Positions 1 to 11,749 of a DNA stretch of 64,000 bases are shown here, piece by piece. Made by a program: the position numbers and the translations under genes. The DNA is from Solanum dulcamara (taxonomy: Eukaryota; Streptophyta; Magnoliopsida; Solanales; Solanaceae). The stretch is taken from NCBI RefSeq assembly GCF_947179165.1, contig NC_077248.1, positions 11,187,256 through 11,251,255 of the forward strand. The letters run 5' to 3'. Below the pieces are notes generated by a model. That model was not told the DNA's origin, did not search any database, and was given only the letters and a program-made list of their open reading frames with translations. Position 1 is the first letter of the stretch. Each line of letters starts with the position of its first letter.

Positions 1-1207
1 CAAATTCTATAGTGTTAAGAGCTAATTACATCATATTCCTATTCTTTTTCAACTTATAAAAATTCCTTAAATTTGGTGAAATCCGGATACATTCCAAAAT
101 GTCATGATACATCGCGTCTCAATTTTGAATACATCCTTCTACATCCCGATGCATCACGACTCGGTTCCGAATACATTACTCAACGTTCCTGATATATCAC
201 GTACATTGCGATACATCGCATAAAGTGATGTTTCCGAAAATAGGAGAGAGTAGGAACTTTTGTATTTTCTTCAAATGGTAGAAAATTTTAGAGAATATAA
301 TAAAATAAATTGTGTATTTAGATAATTTCTTCCCATTTTGTAGAGGGGAAACTACATTAACTGGACACAAAATACAAAATACCATTCTATAGCCCATCCC
401 AAAATAGCTCTGAAATTGTCCATTCGGCCCAAATTAATTTACAACCCATGTCCCCTTTTGTTTAGGCCCAATTTCCTACCCAAGTCCAACTCTACTCAGC
501 ATTAATTAAGATTAACTACCTTGTAAAATGGGACTCTTGCACATTTAAATTAGTAACTTCTTCCGTCTCTTTCCTTTTTTCCTTTTTTTTTTTGGTCTTT
601 TTGTCCTCTCCGATTTTATTTTATTTTATTATTATTCTCTTTCCTTCTTATTTTGTTAGGAGTATTTTATTAATTTTTAGTATTAATTAATGCAATTTTA
701 TTGTAGTAATGATTAATGCACCTTAATAGCAATTAATGTATATTGATAAAATTATTTTGATTTATTTCTTCCTAACAACTAAGAATATATATATTTTTCA
801 CTTTTCTCTTTCTTTTTCTCTTGTTAACTATTTTTTAGTTTTTATTTTTCTCTTTTGTTTGTTCCCTTTTTGTTTTGTTTTGTTTTATCTTAATTTTTTA
901 TATATTTTTTCGTTAGATTATCTTGTTTTTTTATCCATTGCAATAATTTTTTACTTTTTATATCTCTTTTAAAAGATTAAAAATATATCCTATTTTTAGA
1001 TTAATAAAAATAAAATAAAAATACTAAAATAAGAAACAACTAAGAATAATACTAAAGATAACTAGCTTATTTATTAAAATCTTAAATAGTGACAAATATA
1101 TTTTTATATTTTTTTTCTTTTTCAAATGAAAATAAAATTTAATAATAAACAAATGACAAAAATAAATAATTAAAAATGACTGAGGAGTGTCTCATTAAAG
1201 AACTAGG
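1..1207. other. AT-rich intergenic DNA, no gene seen
   Basis: No coding region is convincing here. The short open frames are Phe/Leu/Ile-rich translations of T-rich DNA. Positions about 65-225 hold a run of degenerate GATACAT-type words. From about 560 on the DNA is T-rich low complexity. I recognise no gene or RNA. Confidence 0.6.
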
Positions 1208-1350
1208 CTAAACCCTTATGACACCTTGATAGTATATAAATATATTGTGACTAGTATTATTAGGGACTAAAGCAAACCTCAATGATACCATAAAAGTATG
1301 TACGCAACTATAGTGTGACGGTTGTAAAAATATTAATGATACCATTGTTA
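1208..1350. repeat. AATGATACCAT-type repeat, small cluster
   Basis: Several copies of the word AATGATACCAT, or close variants, lie near GTATAT/GTATGT words. The same vocabulary fills 10170-10930, so the two clusters look like one repeat family. No coding potential is apparent. Confidence 0.5.
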
Positions 1351-2136
1351 CATTTTTATTTTTGCAAATAAAGGCACAACGTCTTGTTGACTCGTAAAAA
1401 ATCAATTCAAGAGTTTAAAATAAAGAATTTAATGAAAATTTTTAATTTAAGAAATCGTCACCTAATTTTAGGATAATTAGGAAATCAATTAATTATTTAC
1501 AAAAATGTTTACGAAACCAATAGATTCTAAGTAAGGGGTTTAAGTGATTCCGAAGAGAAGGTGTTAGCATTCGTCAAAAACCACAATTGTGGGTCCGACT
1601 GAACTCATTTTTAAAATTGAGGAGGAGATCAAAATGATGCATAAGTATAAACGTAAAATCTACACAAAGAATAAAATAAAACAATAACATTAAAAACAAC
1701 CTAATATTTGTCTAAAGCCAATAATATACACAATAAAAGGGCAGCCCGGTGTACTTAAATTAAAAATATTATTTGAATTTAATTCGAATAGCTTCTTCGG
1801 GAGAAAACTCTGAATACCTGTAAAGTCTCTTAGTATAAGTGTTAGTAATGAATAACTATGAATGAAAATAATAATAATAATAATAACTCAAAACTAAAAT
1901 TCGTCTTATTAACATGGGAGACCTTAGATATCGACGATAATTTCTTCATCGTCCATTTTTAATATAAAGTGCATATGTCGAACACAAAATCATATAAGAT
2001 CAGTAATAGATAGTGTAAAACGATAGTAGCAACCAACAAATAAAAAAAAACTATATGAAAGCTAACGAGGACAATATAATGTAACATGTAACATTTAAAT
2101 ACTAATCAACCTAACTAAGTAAATAAATAAATAAAA

Positions 2137-2622
2137 AGTAATCAAATGATAACGACCAGCAACCTAACTTGTTGAAAATTTTAGAGAGAAGCATGTAATT
2201 AATTCCAAAAAGTAAAATATGAAGTTAAAAATAGCTAAAACAAAGAAAAGTAATATGAGAAAATAAAAGTAAAATAGTATATATATATATATCAATTGTG
2301 AGGAAGCAACCCAAATAGTAATAACGATGAACAAGAAATTTAGCAAAAATAAATAGTGTAAAATAAATAAAATAAGCCATGACCAAAATAATGTAAAACT
2401 CATTTGAAATAATTTTCTGCCAAAATAATTACAAGTTAACAATTAAATGCAACAAAATAATCATAAAGTCAACAATAAAAAAAGTCATCATTACAACCTA
2501 TAGAAAATGATAGTAAAATGACAAAATAGAAACATTAAAAATGACAGTTCATAAACTAAAAAAAGATATAAGTGTAAACTTACAAAATATAATATGTATA
2601 ATATAAACTTAAACTAAAATTT
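2137..2622 (+). repeat. Long direct repeat, copy 1
   Basis: This ~485-bp block starts with AAGTAATCAAATGATAACGA and recurs almost unchanged at 9652-10165, about 7.5 kb downstream in the same orientation. It contains a short (TA)n run at about 2278-2292 that is much longer in the other copy. The open frame on the minus strand here is low-complexity and is repeated with the block, so I do not call it a gene. Confidence 0.85.
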
Positions 2623-3164
2623 TTGTCTTTTAAAATGGAGAGTCCTCAAAAATCAACAGAGGAATTATTTCATTGGCCATTGGGACCTGCAAACAATCAA
2701 AAAGGAACAAATAAAATTGAGGTAAAAGAATAACTTTACAGACGTCCAAATTAACTAAAAATGTCGAACAAAAATGACCCAAATAAAATAATAAACAAAA
2801 CTTAATGGAGAATCATGAATAATGACCGGAGAACATGAAAATGTAGAAAATAATGGTCGGAGTTTGAACCCCTCCGGCCGGATTTGAAATGGAACGAAAT
2901 ATACATTAAAATGCAACAAAACATAGCAACAAGAACAGTAAAATTATAAAACAAAGTAAAGCAACATCTATGTCGACTTAGATTTGGGAGTGAAAGCTCA
3001 AATCTCAGCGAAAATAGAGTGTTTTTGGCTAAAAAAGAAGAAGATTTTAGTGGGTTTGGTGGTTGTTAGTTGGTTTTGATGGAGAAATGCGCAGGAGAGG
3101 GATAGAGTAGTGAAAAAGATGAAAATGGGTGTCATTTATAGTGAGGGTGAGAAAGAGAGTGGGG

Positions 3165-3418
3165 TAGGTGGAATTGTCTAAAAAAATTTATGTGATTAGT
3201 AGGGTAAGTAAAATTGTGTTAAAAATTTTGTGTGATTAGTTGGGTAGGTAAATTGTGTGAAAGACTTTGTGTGATTAGTGAGGTAGTAAAATTGTGTGAA
3301 AGATTTTTTTGATTAGTGGGGTAGGTAAAATTGTGTGAAAAATTGTTTGATTAGTGGGGTATGTAAAATTGTGTGGAAGATTTTGTGTGATTAGTGAAAT
3401 AGGTATAATTGTGAGAAA
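3165..3418. repeat. Tandem array, ~38-40 bp unit
   Basis: About six degenerate units built on GATTAGTGGGGTAGGTAAAA followed by TTGTGTGAAAGATTTTGTGT. Unit length drifts by a few bases, so the array is old or lightly constrained. No protein is encoded. Confidence 0.8.
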
Positions 3419-4032
3419 ATTTAATATTTATCTATATTTTAATGTATTCCTAGACTGTGCTAAAAATACTAAAATGAATATGAACAAATATAACAAATGA
3501 CATGTAAAAATGCAAATTAATGAACTGTGATAAAAATTAACTATAATTGAAATTAAATAAAATAAACTGATAAAAATCCTAATTCTTTTTTTTAGAAATA
3601 AGGATAATTATCTATAAAATTGAGTTAAAATTGTAAAAAAATTATTTTTGAACTATTTAACGAAGAAAATAGTTAAAAGTATTAATTTTAAAAAATATCA
3701 AGCCAAAATTTGATGTCAACAACTTGTCTCTTTGTTTGTTTAGGATTGATGAAAGAAATCGTGGACAAACAAAGTTGACGAACCCACTTTTGATTTAATA
3801 AACTTTGGACAGAATATTATGAGACGTTAGTAGAGCTTTTGTACAATATTCTACGTCTGTCAATGAGGCTGACAATAATAAACAAAAGGGAAGGATTGGT
3901 CAAAGACTGAAAACATTCGCATACCTTCAACCTTACTTCAAAAAATGCTAACTTTGAAGGGAAGACGATCCACATAGCATGTCACTTTTTAGGGAGATTA
4001 AGTCCATATGTGTCACTTTTTAGGAAGGTAAC

Positions 4033-5607
4033 TGTAACGTCCTGAGAGGGTACCCTAGACGTGGCCGGCACTCGAAAACCATTACTGGCTCCCAAGTGAA
4101 CCACTTGGCCTTGTCACACATCCGTTCATTCATTCAATCAGCGGAAGACTTAAAATAAAGAGAAAAATAAGTGAGAAAATCTAATCAACAATCTAACTTT
4201 AGGAAGAAAAGTCATAGGCCAACAAATCAAACTCTAATCTATGTCATGAGAATAGTTTGACAAGAACAATTCAAGGAATAAAAATACTCAATCAACTCAT
4301 GTCTATCTGGTCTGTGAAGCCTCTATCACTATTGTCGAAATGGTGCCAATGATAGGTTCATGGCTACCTCAATTCAAAATGAAAAGACTAAACTCAAAGC
4401 AAGAATGACATAAGTGATATCCTCCGAATGCAAGGGAGGACTCACCAATTAGCTGAATATGGAAAGATCCTCAATGGTGTGCTTGTTGATGATCTCGAGA
4501 ACCTATTTCTGCATCATGAAAAGATGCAGCCCCAAATAGACGTTAGTACGTGGAATGTATGAGTATGTAATATGGCAGAATAAAACATGCATCAAGGTAG
4601 AATAATATCAGTTTAGATATCTCAAATTAGAAAGACGAGAGACTCAATTAGTATGTCAGAAGTCTAAAGTAAGAATAAGATTTAGACAGAGACAAATCAT
4701 ATACAATCCAATCCAATCATTAGAGTACTATCAAGACCTATCTGGATCAATTCTGAAAATACTCATGTCGACTCAGAGGACTCAACTCGATAGATATGCA
4801 AATTAGAATTTAGCAATGCCTTTCAAATCGACATCTACAATCTCAATCAAACCAATCATATCATGCACAATCCACTCAATTTGGGAATTTTTCTATCTAA
4901 CAACTATCACCTATGAGCCAGTGATGCATAACGAAATGGTGTCGTTGCCACACTCATCCAATACTTTGTCAGGGTAAGGGACGAATCACTATCATTAGAT
5001 CTATAATCTATCAAAGTCCATCGTTTTGGGACTTAAGAGGTTTAACCCTCCATCCTACATTGGCTACGTAGTTCATGGGATTCGAGTAGTCACTATACTC
5101 AAACCCAATTTGGTGCTCAATACTCCTCCCAAGACTCAATATGCTCATATCTAACAGGTAAGATACTAAAATCATCTCATCTGGTCTCATTGGACCTTTT
5201 TCGATTCATTCGTTCTATCAAATCAATCATTTCAATCAATCAATTTCCTAATCGTTCTAAAATCATTTAGTTATGAGAGGTTTTAAACAATCATTGATGA
5301 CAACATCTAAGACTATCAATTCGTCGACACTATCAATACTATCATCATGCTCACATTTTAATCATGCATTCATAGTTCAAGGCTCAAGACTAAATTCTTA
5401 ATCATGATTCTGTTTCAAATCAATTCAATCAAATCCACTCATTTAAGTTAAATACTCAACACTTTTAAATCTCTTTAAAATATGCAATCTCGACTCAAAA
5501 TAATGCATAGAGAAATTAGGATCACAACACAGTTATAATCTTAAAGACTCTTTTCAATTCAACTCGGGCCCGGATCATGCTCAAATCATCAATTTCTTTC
5601 AGTAATA

Positions 5608-5642
<35 letters not shown>

Positions 5643-6776
5643 AATAATGAAAAACTTTCAAAAACTCCTTAGACTCAACTCATGTAAAAACTCAAACTCT
5701 TATAAAATCATTGCTCAAAATTAATTATAACCCTCAATTAGGATTCATGTGAATTAAGACATGAACATGCATCCAAATCAAATACTCAACCCATGAACAA
5801 CATCAATACGTATTTAAATAAGTACAAGGAACTCAAGAGACAATAGATAACTCAAGAATTTAATTCAGGGAACTTGAAAACTCCAACTCAAACACAACTC
5901 GAATCAATAAAGATGAAGGGGCATGTGGATGAACTCCGTCCAATGTTGTGTTAGCCTTACATACCTGAATCTTAGAAATTATTGGATAAAAGTGTTGGGT
6001 TTGGAACCTTGTAGCTTGAAGTTGAGAAACCAATCTATGGATTTGTAAAGGAGATCTTGAACTTAGAATCTTTAGATCTCCCAATATTGGAGAAATCCCT
6101 TTCTTAAAGTTTTTGATCTTTAGGAGAAGGAGAATTTGGGATTTTGAGAGTATCTCTACGTATAATAGTGTTATTAGGTTGAAAGATTGAGAAAAATCAC
6201 CTTTTAATAAATCCTGTCGGCAATTTCGACGAGCTGGAGGTCTCTTCATAGAACCATTCAGTGAGTCGCCAAAGGGTGTTTTAACTCGCCTAAAATAACA
6301 GTTTCTAGAGGATCTCAGATCCATTCGGTGATCTAAATCAGCTTGTCGCTGAACCATTCGGCGAGTTGCTAAATTGGCATGTGAGCTCGTTGAATTGTCC
6401 TATCCGAACATGCTTCAGTAAAACGATCATAACTTTCTACTTTGAATTCCAAATGAGGCAACTTGGTGGCATTGGAAATAGGACACAAAGATCTTTAATT
6501 TAATACGCCATGTTACATATAAATCTTAATATTATAAGAGATATGGTCATTTAAAGTGAACCCACATATGATCTTATACGAAAACTCAATCGGTAAAGGA
6601 TATTTAAACTTGACTTAGTACTAGAGGTTCTTTATGACCCTAATTCACCTCCAATACACCTCAAATACTTAGGATTTGATCCTAAAACATATACACAATT
6701 ATAATTCATCAGGCTCAGGCCTATACCATAAGAAGAATGGTTTGGGTCTTATCTTAAAAAAATTTGGGGTATAACA
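4033..6776. mobile_element. Solo LTR (2744 bp) of a large LTR retrotransposon
   Basis: The element begins TGTAACGTCCTGAGAGGG at 4033 and ends GGGGTATAACA at 6776, so it has TG...CA ends. The five bases before it (GTAAC, 4028-4032) are repeated immediately after it (6777-6781), a classical target-site duplication. No internal coding domain or second LTR is present, so a solo LTR left by LTR-LTR recombination is the simplest reading. Its ends resemble those of the 3.1-kb solo LTR at 51667-54774 (TGTCACGACC...GGGATATAACA), suggesting related gypsy families. A 165-codon minus-strand frame inside it has no recognisable domain. Confidence 0.85.
5605..5639. repeat. (TA)n microsatellite
   Basis: A run of about 33 alternating T and A inside the solo LTR. 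Confidence 0.9.
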
Positions 6777-6781
6777 GTAAC

Positions 6782-7025
6782 GTCCCAACGTGTCCCTTAA
6801 AAGACGGATGACTTAATTTGAACTTGAAATATCACTTGAGGGGATGTGACAATCCAACGTATCCCTTGAAAGGAGGACGACCCAATTTAAACTTAAAATA
6901 TTACTTGAAGGGATGTGACAACCCAACGTATCTCTTGAAAGGCGGACGACCCAATTTAAACTTGAAATATCACATGAAGGGATGTGACAACCCAATGTGT
7001 CCCTTAAAAGGCGGGTGACCTAATC
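6782..7025. repeat. Tandem array, 69-bp unit
   Basis: Units begin with AACTTGAAATATCACTTGA at 6821, 6890 and 6959, exactly 69 bp apart, with a diverged partial copy on each side. Because 69 is a multiple of three, one frame on each strand stays open and gives a 23-residue repeating peptide. That is a by-product of the period and not evidence for a protein. The array directly abuts the target duplication of the solo LTR. Confidence 0.9.
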
Positions 7026-7179
7026 TTAATTTGGTGTGAATGGTGTATCACAAAATCTGCAATAATAATGTTAGTAGCAACAACAACATAAATGCAACAT
7101 AAACTATGCAAACGTGGTCTTATATGCAATGAATAAGGTAGTGATCCAATATTTTACTTTGAAAATAACATCCTGAATT

Positions 7180-7410
7180 ATTCAAAAAATGTCAATTTTT
7201 AAAAAATAACAAATCAAAAATTGTCCTTTTGAACTGTCATGACAAACCAATTAAAACAAGTGTTAATTTGGACAGTATGGCAAACCAATTTTTAAAGAAA
7301 AAAATATCATTTTGAATGGCATGACAAATCAATTTTAAAAAGTATTATTTTGTTTAAAATAACAAATCAACTTTAAAAAAGTGTCATGTTAAAGGATATG
7401 ATGACCCAAA
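7180..7410. repeat. Degenerate tandem-like array
   Basis: Four or so loosely repeated blocks carry GACAAACCAATTTTAAAAAG-like words at roughly 50-60 bp spacing. The end of the last block (GGATATGATGACCCAA) resembles the 69-bp array's GGATGTGACAACCCAA, so the two arrays may share origin. Confidence 0.5.
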
Positions 7411-9160
7411 AATGCAATATTAATAGTGAATGGTCAAAAAAAATTCCTTTGACAAGTATTCAAAGGTGGGTATTAACCCATTTTTATTTTTCGAATAAGG
7501 AAACATATTTTAACTATAGTTAGCACCAACAATAGTATTGCATAGAAATTTCTCACCAGTGCTTTCTCATTCAACTGACATTGACTTCGAGGTAATTCCT
7601 ATGATTTCAAATGGTACCTCAAATGTACTTAAGTGATGACAAGATTTATTTATCTTGTTTTAAACAAAGGCTTTGAACTAGGCTCAACATCATCCTTCAA
7701 GTGCTCTCACCAAAAGGAAGGTCTTAATTTGCACACATTTAAAGTGATTTTATTTGAAGATACTTTGTGAAGTATACTCACACTCAAAAGAATATTCAAT
7801 GCATGCAATTGTGATACCACTAATGTGAGAACATTTAAAATGAAATCATGTTAGGCTTGTTATCAGCTTGTAATGTAGGTTTAGGGAAGGGTAGGATAGT
7901 CATTTGGGATAAAGTAACTTAATTCCTCTTTGAGCATTGCACTGAATTAATGTTTTCAACATTTGTAACGCCTTTAGCGCTAGATCCTCATTGTTGTCCT
8001 TTTCTTGTGTACTTTTGGATTTCTTTTGAAATTTAAACTTGTTTAACCCTTTTTTTTGTTTCTACTATTTGTTTGGAGTGTTCTTCTTTGTTGCAATTTT
8101 ACTTGCTTGAACTTGTTGTAAATTTTCAACTTTCTTTTCTTTTAAAGTCATTCTTGCATCCTAAACTTTGAAGGACTTTTCAATTTTTTGACTTTGAAAA
8201 CTTTAAACTTTGAATATTCTTTTATAACTCACACATCTTCAGTGCACTCAAAAAGGTCAGGCCAAGAGAGGAATAGTGCGTACAAGCACTTAGAAAGGGT
8301 ATAGGCTAAAAGTGTGGTAGTTGAAAGAAAAGGCTTAAGGCTCAAAGTAGGGACATACTAAGGATTAATGTCGTTAGAAAGGCTTTGAAAGGCACAAACG
8401 GGTCAAAGATTGCCTACAGTCATTTTTCAAATCAAACATCACTTTGAATTTTGCCTCAATAACATTCAAGCCAAGTTCTAAATCAACAATGCAACACAAT
8501 TAAATTTATTTCAAAACTCACTGCATAATACACATAAAATAGTGAACCTGACTTTATTCTTATCTTGAATGCATGCCAGAGAATATTTTCATGTGTAACA
8601 AAAGTATGAATGAAAGGTACAAGAAGAATTTATGGTTTAGCACGAAGTTAGTCATCTCCGTTGTATTGGTTGCTCTTTCATATGCACACCCTAACTGTGT
8701 TGGCACCAACTAAGTCAAAAATATGATTCTAAAAATAATTTTTTTTAAAAAATAATAATAATAGCAATTTTAAAAAATATAAGATAAAGAAAATTAAAGA
8801 TATTTACAAAACATGACATCATAAACAAAATTAATACGAAGAAATAGACAAACTAGAAGCGATGCCTAGCTAATCTAGTGTCTGAGTACAACCTTGGGTG
8901 AATTTTTTAGGATTTTCCTCAAAATTTTTGTCCTTGTTCCAGCTTCAACAAAATTTGTTAATCAATCCCAGCTTCAACATACTCTGTTAATCAATCTTAT
9001 AGCAAATATCTTCTTGTGAATTTTTTTTGAGATCTTCTAAAAACAATTGCCTCAGTTTTCGTTGTAAAATATTGAAAAGCTTATTGGGAACATGACCGAG
9101 CCGTGGTGGCACCTACGTATCCCATTGAAGCTGAAATCAGGTCAAACATAGTTCCAACTA
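7411..9160 (+). other. Non-coding repeat DNA, possible gypsy 3' internal region
   Basis: No gene is visible. Around 9095-9150 the text reads GCACCTACGTATCCCATTGA and then AGCTGAAATCAGGTCAAACA, which resembles the 3' internal region of Tat-type gypsy elements known from Solanaceae. Together with the repeated blocks on either side (2137-2622 and 9652-10165), this supports one large decayed element. The family assignment is from memory of such elements. Confidence 0.35.
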
Positions 9161-9169
9161 TTTACTAGA

Positions 9170-9535
9170 TAGCCATAATTTTTGACAAGACAACTACAAC
9201 TTTTGACTAAGCAGCCACAACTTTTGCTTAAGTAGCCACACCTTTTGACTATACAACCAAAACTTTTGACTAAACAGCCGCAACTTTTGACTATACAACC
9301 GCAATTTTTGATTAAGCAGCCGCAACTTTTGACTATAGAACTACAACTTTTGACTAAGCAGCCGTAATTTTTGACTATACAACTGCAACTTTTGATTAAG
9401 CAGCCGCAACTTTTGACTATAGAATCACAACTTTTGACTACGCAGTCGCAATTTTTGACTATACAATCAAAAATTTTGACTATGCAGCCTCAACTTTGAC
9501 TATGTAGCTGCAACTTTTGACTAAATAGTCATTTT
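9170..9535. repeat. Tandem array, 21-bp unit in 42-bp dimers
   Basis: About 17 units follow GCAACTTTTGACTATACAACC. Many alternate with a GACTAAGCAGCC variant, so a 42-bp dimer is visible. Some units carry one- or two-base differences and one has a single-base deletion near 9493. No reading frame of interest runs through it. Confidence 0.9.
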
Positions 9536-9651
9536 TATGAATCATCAAGATTGGCCTTTGAAAGATCCGTAATCCAAGCGGACAACTAGGGTTAGAACTT
9601 ATGACAACCATTAGCCGCATGGCGAACCAATAAATTTTCATGCATTCCAAA

Positions 9652-9790
9652 AGTAATCAAATGATAACGACCAGCAACCTAACTTGTTGAAAATTTTAAA
9701 AAGAAGCATGTAATTAATTCCAAAAAGTAAAATATGAAGTTAAAAATAGCTAAAACAAAAAAAAGTAATATGAGAAAATAAAGTAAAATA

Positions 9791-9838
<48 letters not shown>

Positions 9839-10165
9839 ATTGTGAGGAAGCAACCCCAAATAGTAATAACGATGAACAAGAAATTTAGCAAAAATTAATA
9901 GTGTAAAATAAATAAAATAAGCCATGACCAAAATAATGTAAAACTCATTTGAAATAATTTTCTACAAAATAATTACAAGTTAACAATTAAATGCAACAAA
10001 ATAATCATAAAGTCAACAATAATAAAAGTCATCATTACAACCTATAGAAAATGATAGTAAAATAACAAAATAGAAACATTAAAAATGACAGTTAATAAAC
10101 TAAAAAAAGATATAAGTGTAAACTTACAAAATATAATATGTATAATGTAAACTTAAACTAAATAT
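9652..10165 (+). repeat. Long direct repeat, copy 2
   Basis: This is the second copy of the block at 2137-2622, starting at the same AAGTAATCAAATGATAACGA. The main difference is an expanded (TA)n tract at 9790-9836. Elsewhere the copies are nearly identical, so the duplication is much younger than the surrounding decay suggests, or the two blocks are parts of paired LTRs. Confidence 0.85.
9789..9836. repeat. (TA)n microsatellite, ~47 bp
   Basis: An uninterrupted TA dinucleotide run inside repeat copy 2. The same place in copy 1 (about 2278-2292) has only about 15 bases. Confidence 0.95.
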
Positions 10166-10169
10166 ATGA

Positions 10170-10930
10170 TATGTTGTGATGTTATCATTGAAAAATGAGT
10201 TGGTTGTATATGAATTACTGTAAGAAACCTTAATAATACCATAACAATATATGAATTTATTTTTATGGTATATATCATTAAGAAATTAGTAGTTTTGTAA
10301 ATGAATGAATAAAGGAGATCATAGTGCATTCATATACTATGATGATATCATACATGATTTGAGAAGTGTTACCAATATATGAAGTAATTCTTAATGATAC
10401 CATGTTAGTTTATAATATATTGTGATGATATCATTGAAAAATTATGAGATCCTCCCTTGAAGGACCGCTCCTTAACCAATGCTATCATGCTATTATATAT
10501 ATAATGTGTTGGTATCATTGAGGAATGTGTTGGTTGTACATGAATGAATGTAGGAAACCCTAGTAATACCATAACAGTATATGTAAATATTATTATGGTA
10601 TCATGAATGAAAGAAGGAAACATTAGTGTTACCACAACAGTATATTCACATATTATGATGGTTTCATACATGATCTAAAGAGTGTTACTTATTATATAAA
10701 ATAATCCTTAATGATACCATATCGGTATATGATGGTATCATGGAGGTGACGTTGAAGAATTGAAGTACACCTCAATGATACCATATATATATTGTGGTGT
10801 TATCATTAAAGACTCAGTAAATCGCAATGATACTAATTTAGTATATTGATATATTGCAATGGTATCATTCAGAGGTCTCATTAGAATATTAAAGTGTACA
10901 TCAATGATACAATCAAAAATGTACAAAATA
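10170..10930. repeat. Array of ATGATACCAT / ATGGTATCAT inverted words
   Basis: Roughly ten copies of ATGATACCAT and its reverse complement ATGGTATCAT alternate with GTATAT words at about 35-80 bp spacing. A clear stem-loop is at 10711-10741, where ATGATACCA pairs with TGGTATCAT across a short AT-rich loop. The short open frames over this block are products of the repeats. A small cluster of the same words lies at 1208-1350. Confidence 0.8.
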
Positions 10931-11640
10931 TACTATTATAGTAACATTACAGACAGATGCATATTAAAAAAATATAGAATGATCAAAAACATGAAATTAA
11001 ATTATGATGAAAAAATAAAGAATACTAAGATTTGTGAAAAAAATGAATGGAAAAGAAAGCAAAATATTAAATAATAAAGAAATAATCAGAAAAAAAGAGC
11101 ATAAATAAGAAAATCAAAAAATAAAGAAAAATATAATTAAAATGAAAATATAAAAGGAATCAATAAAGGAGAAAAGGGGGGGGGGAGAATACAAATAGAA
11201 GCAGGAAATATTTTAGAGAATATAAATGAATAAAAAATAAGGAGAAAAGCAAAAAAGAAAAAGAAAAAGAGTATAAACTAAAAATTGAATATGAATTAAT
11301 TATGGTGTAAAAAGAAAATGAAAATATAATAATTTGAAAAAATCAACAAAAAGTGCATAAAAATAAGTATTTTAAAAAAAGAGATAAAAAGAAGTAGTGA
11401 AAACAAACAAATAAAAAATAAATGAGAAAAAAGAAAATAAAAGAAGAAAGGAAGTATATAAAAATATTTAATATAAATCAGATTATGGACTAAAAAATAA
11501 TTTGAAAAAAATTAAATGAACAAAGAAACATAAGAAGAAAGTAAAAGAAGTAGAGAAATAAAAAACAAATGAATTAAAAGGTAGCTAAATAATTAAAGCT
11601 ACAATAAAAAGGGACTTTAACTAAAAGACTGACCCATTCC
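10931..11640. repeat. A/purine-rich low-complexity DNA
   Basis: More than 600 bp composed mainly of AAAG, AAAT and GAAA words, with a G9 run at about 11177. It has no gene. It separates the repeat-filled left end from the LINE fragment. Confidence 0.7.
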
Positions 11641-11749
11641 GCGACTTTTGCGATCGCCCTCACTAAACCAACTTGTAATTAGTTAAGGGGACATAAATAT
11701 AAGGGGTATATTTGTATGATTTTTTTTTGTAATAAGGAGGAGTTATAAT

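Larger units (their letters stand above)
1395..3721 (+). mobile_element. Probable decayed Ty3/gypsy (Tat-like) LTR remnant
   Basis: The stretch near 1450-1620 (GTCACCTAATTTTAGGATAA, then a GTGATTCCGAAGAGAAGGTG motif and a GTGGGTCCGA motif) resembles the start region of Tat-type gypsy LTRs in Solanaceae as I remember them. It contains a ~485-bp block repeated at 9652-10165 and a tandem array at 3165-3418. A possible LTR end (TGTCAACA) is at 3721. No gag or pol reading frame survives nearby. The boundaries are approximate and the lineage is inferred. Confidence 0.35.

Noticed and set aside
5860..6357. 165-codon minus-strand open frame
   Set aside because: It lies wholly within the solo LTR at 4033-6776, has no domain I know and no splice or promoter context.
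6813..7018. Repetitive peptides on both strands (60 and 66 codons)
   Set aside because: Both are produced by the 69-bp tandem period, a multiple of three. Open frames on both strands at once are a sign of a repeat, not of a gene.
9170..9535. CRISPR-like appearance of regular short repeats
   Set aside because: Units are directly tandem with no unique spacers, in a plant nuclear context and without cas genes.
10738..11074. Short frames on both strands
   Set aside because: They come from the ATGATACCAT word array and the adjoining A-rich DNA.
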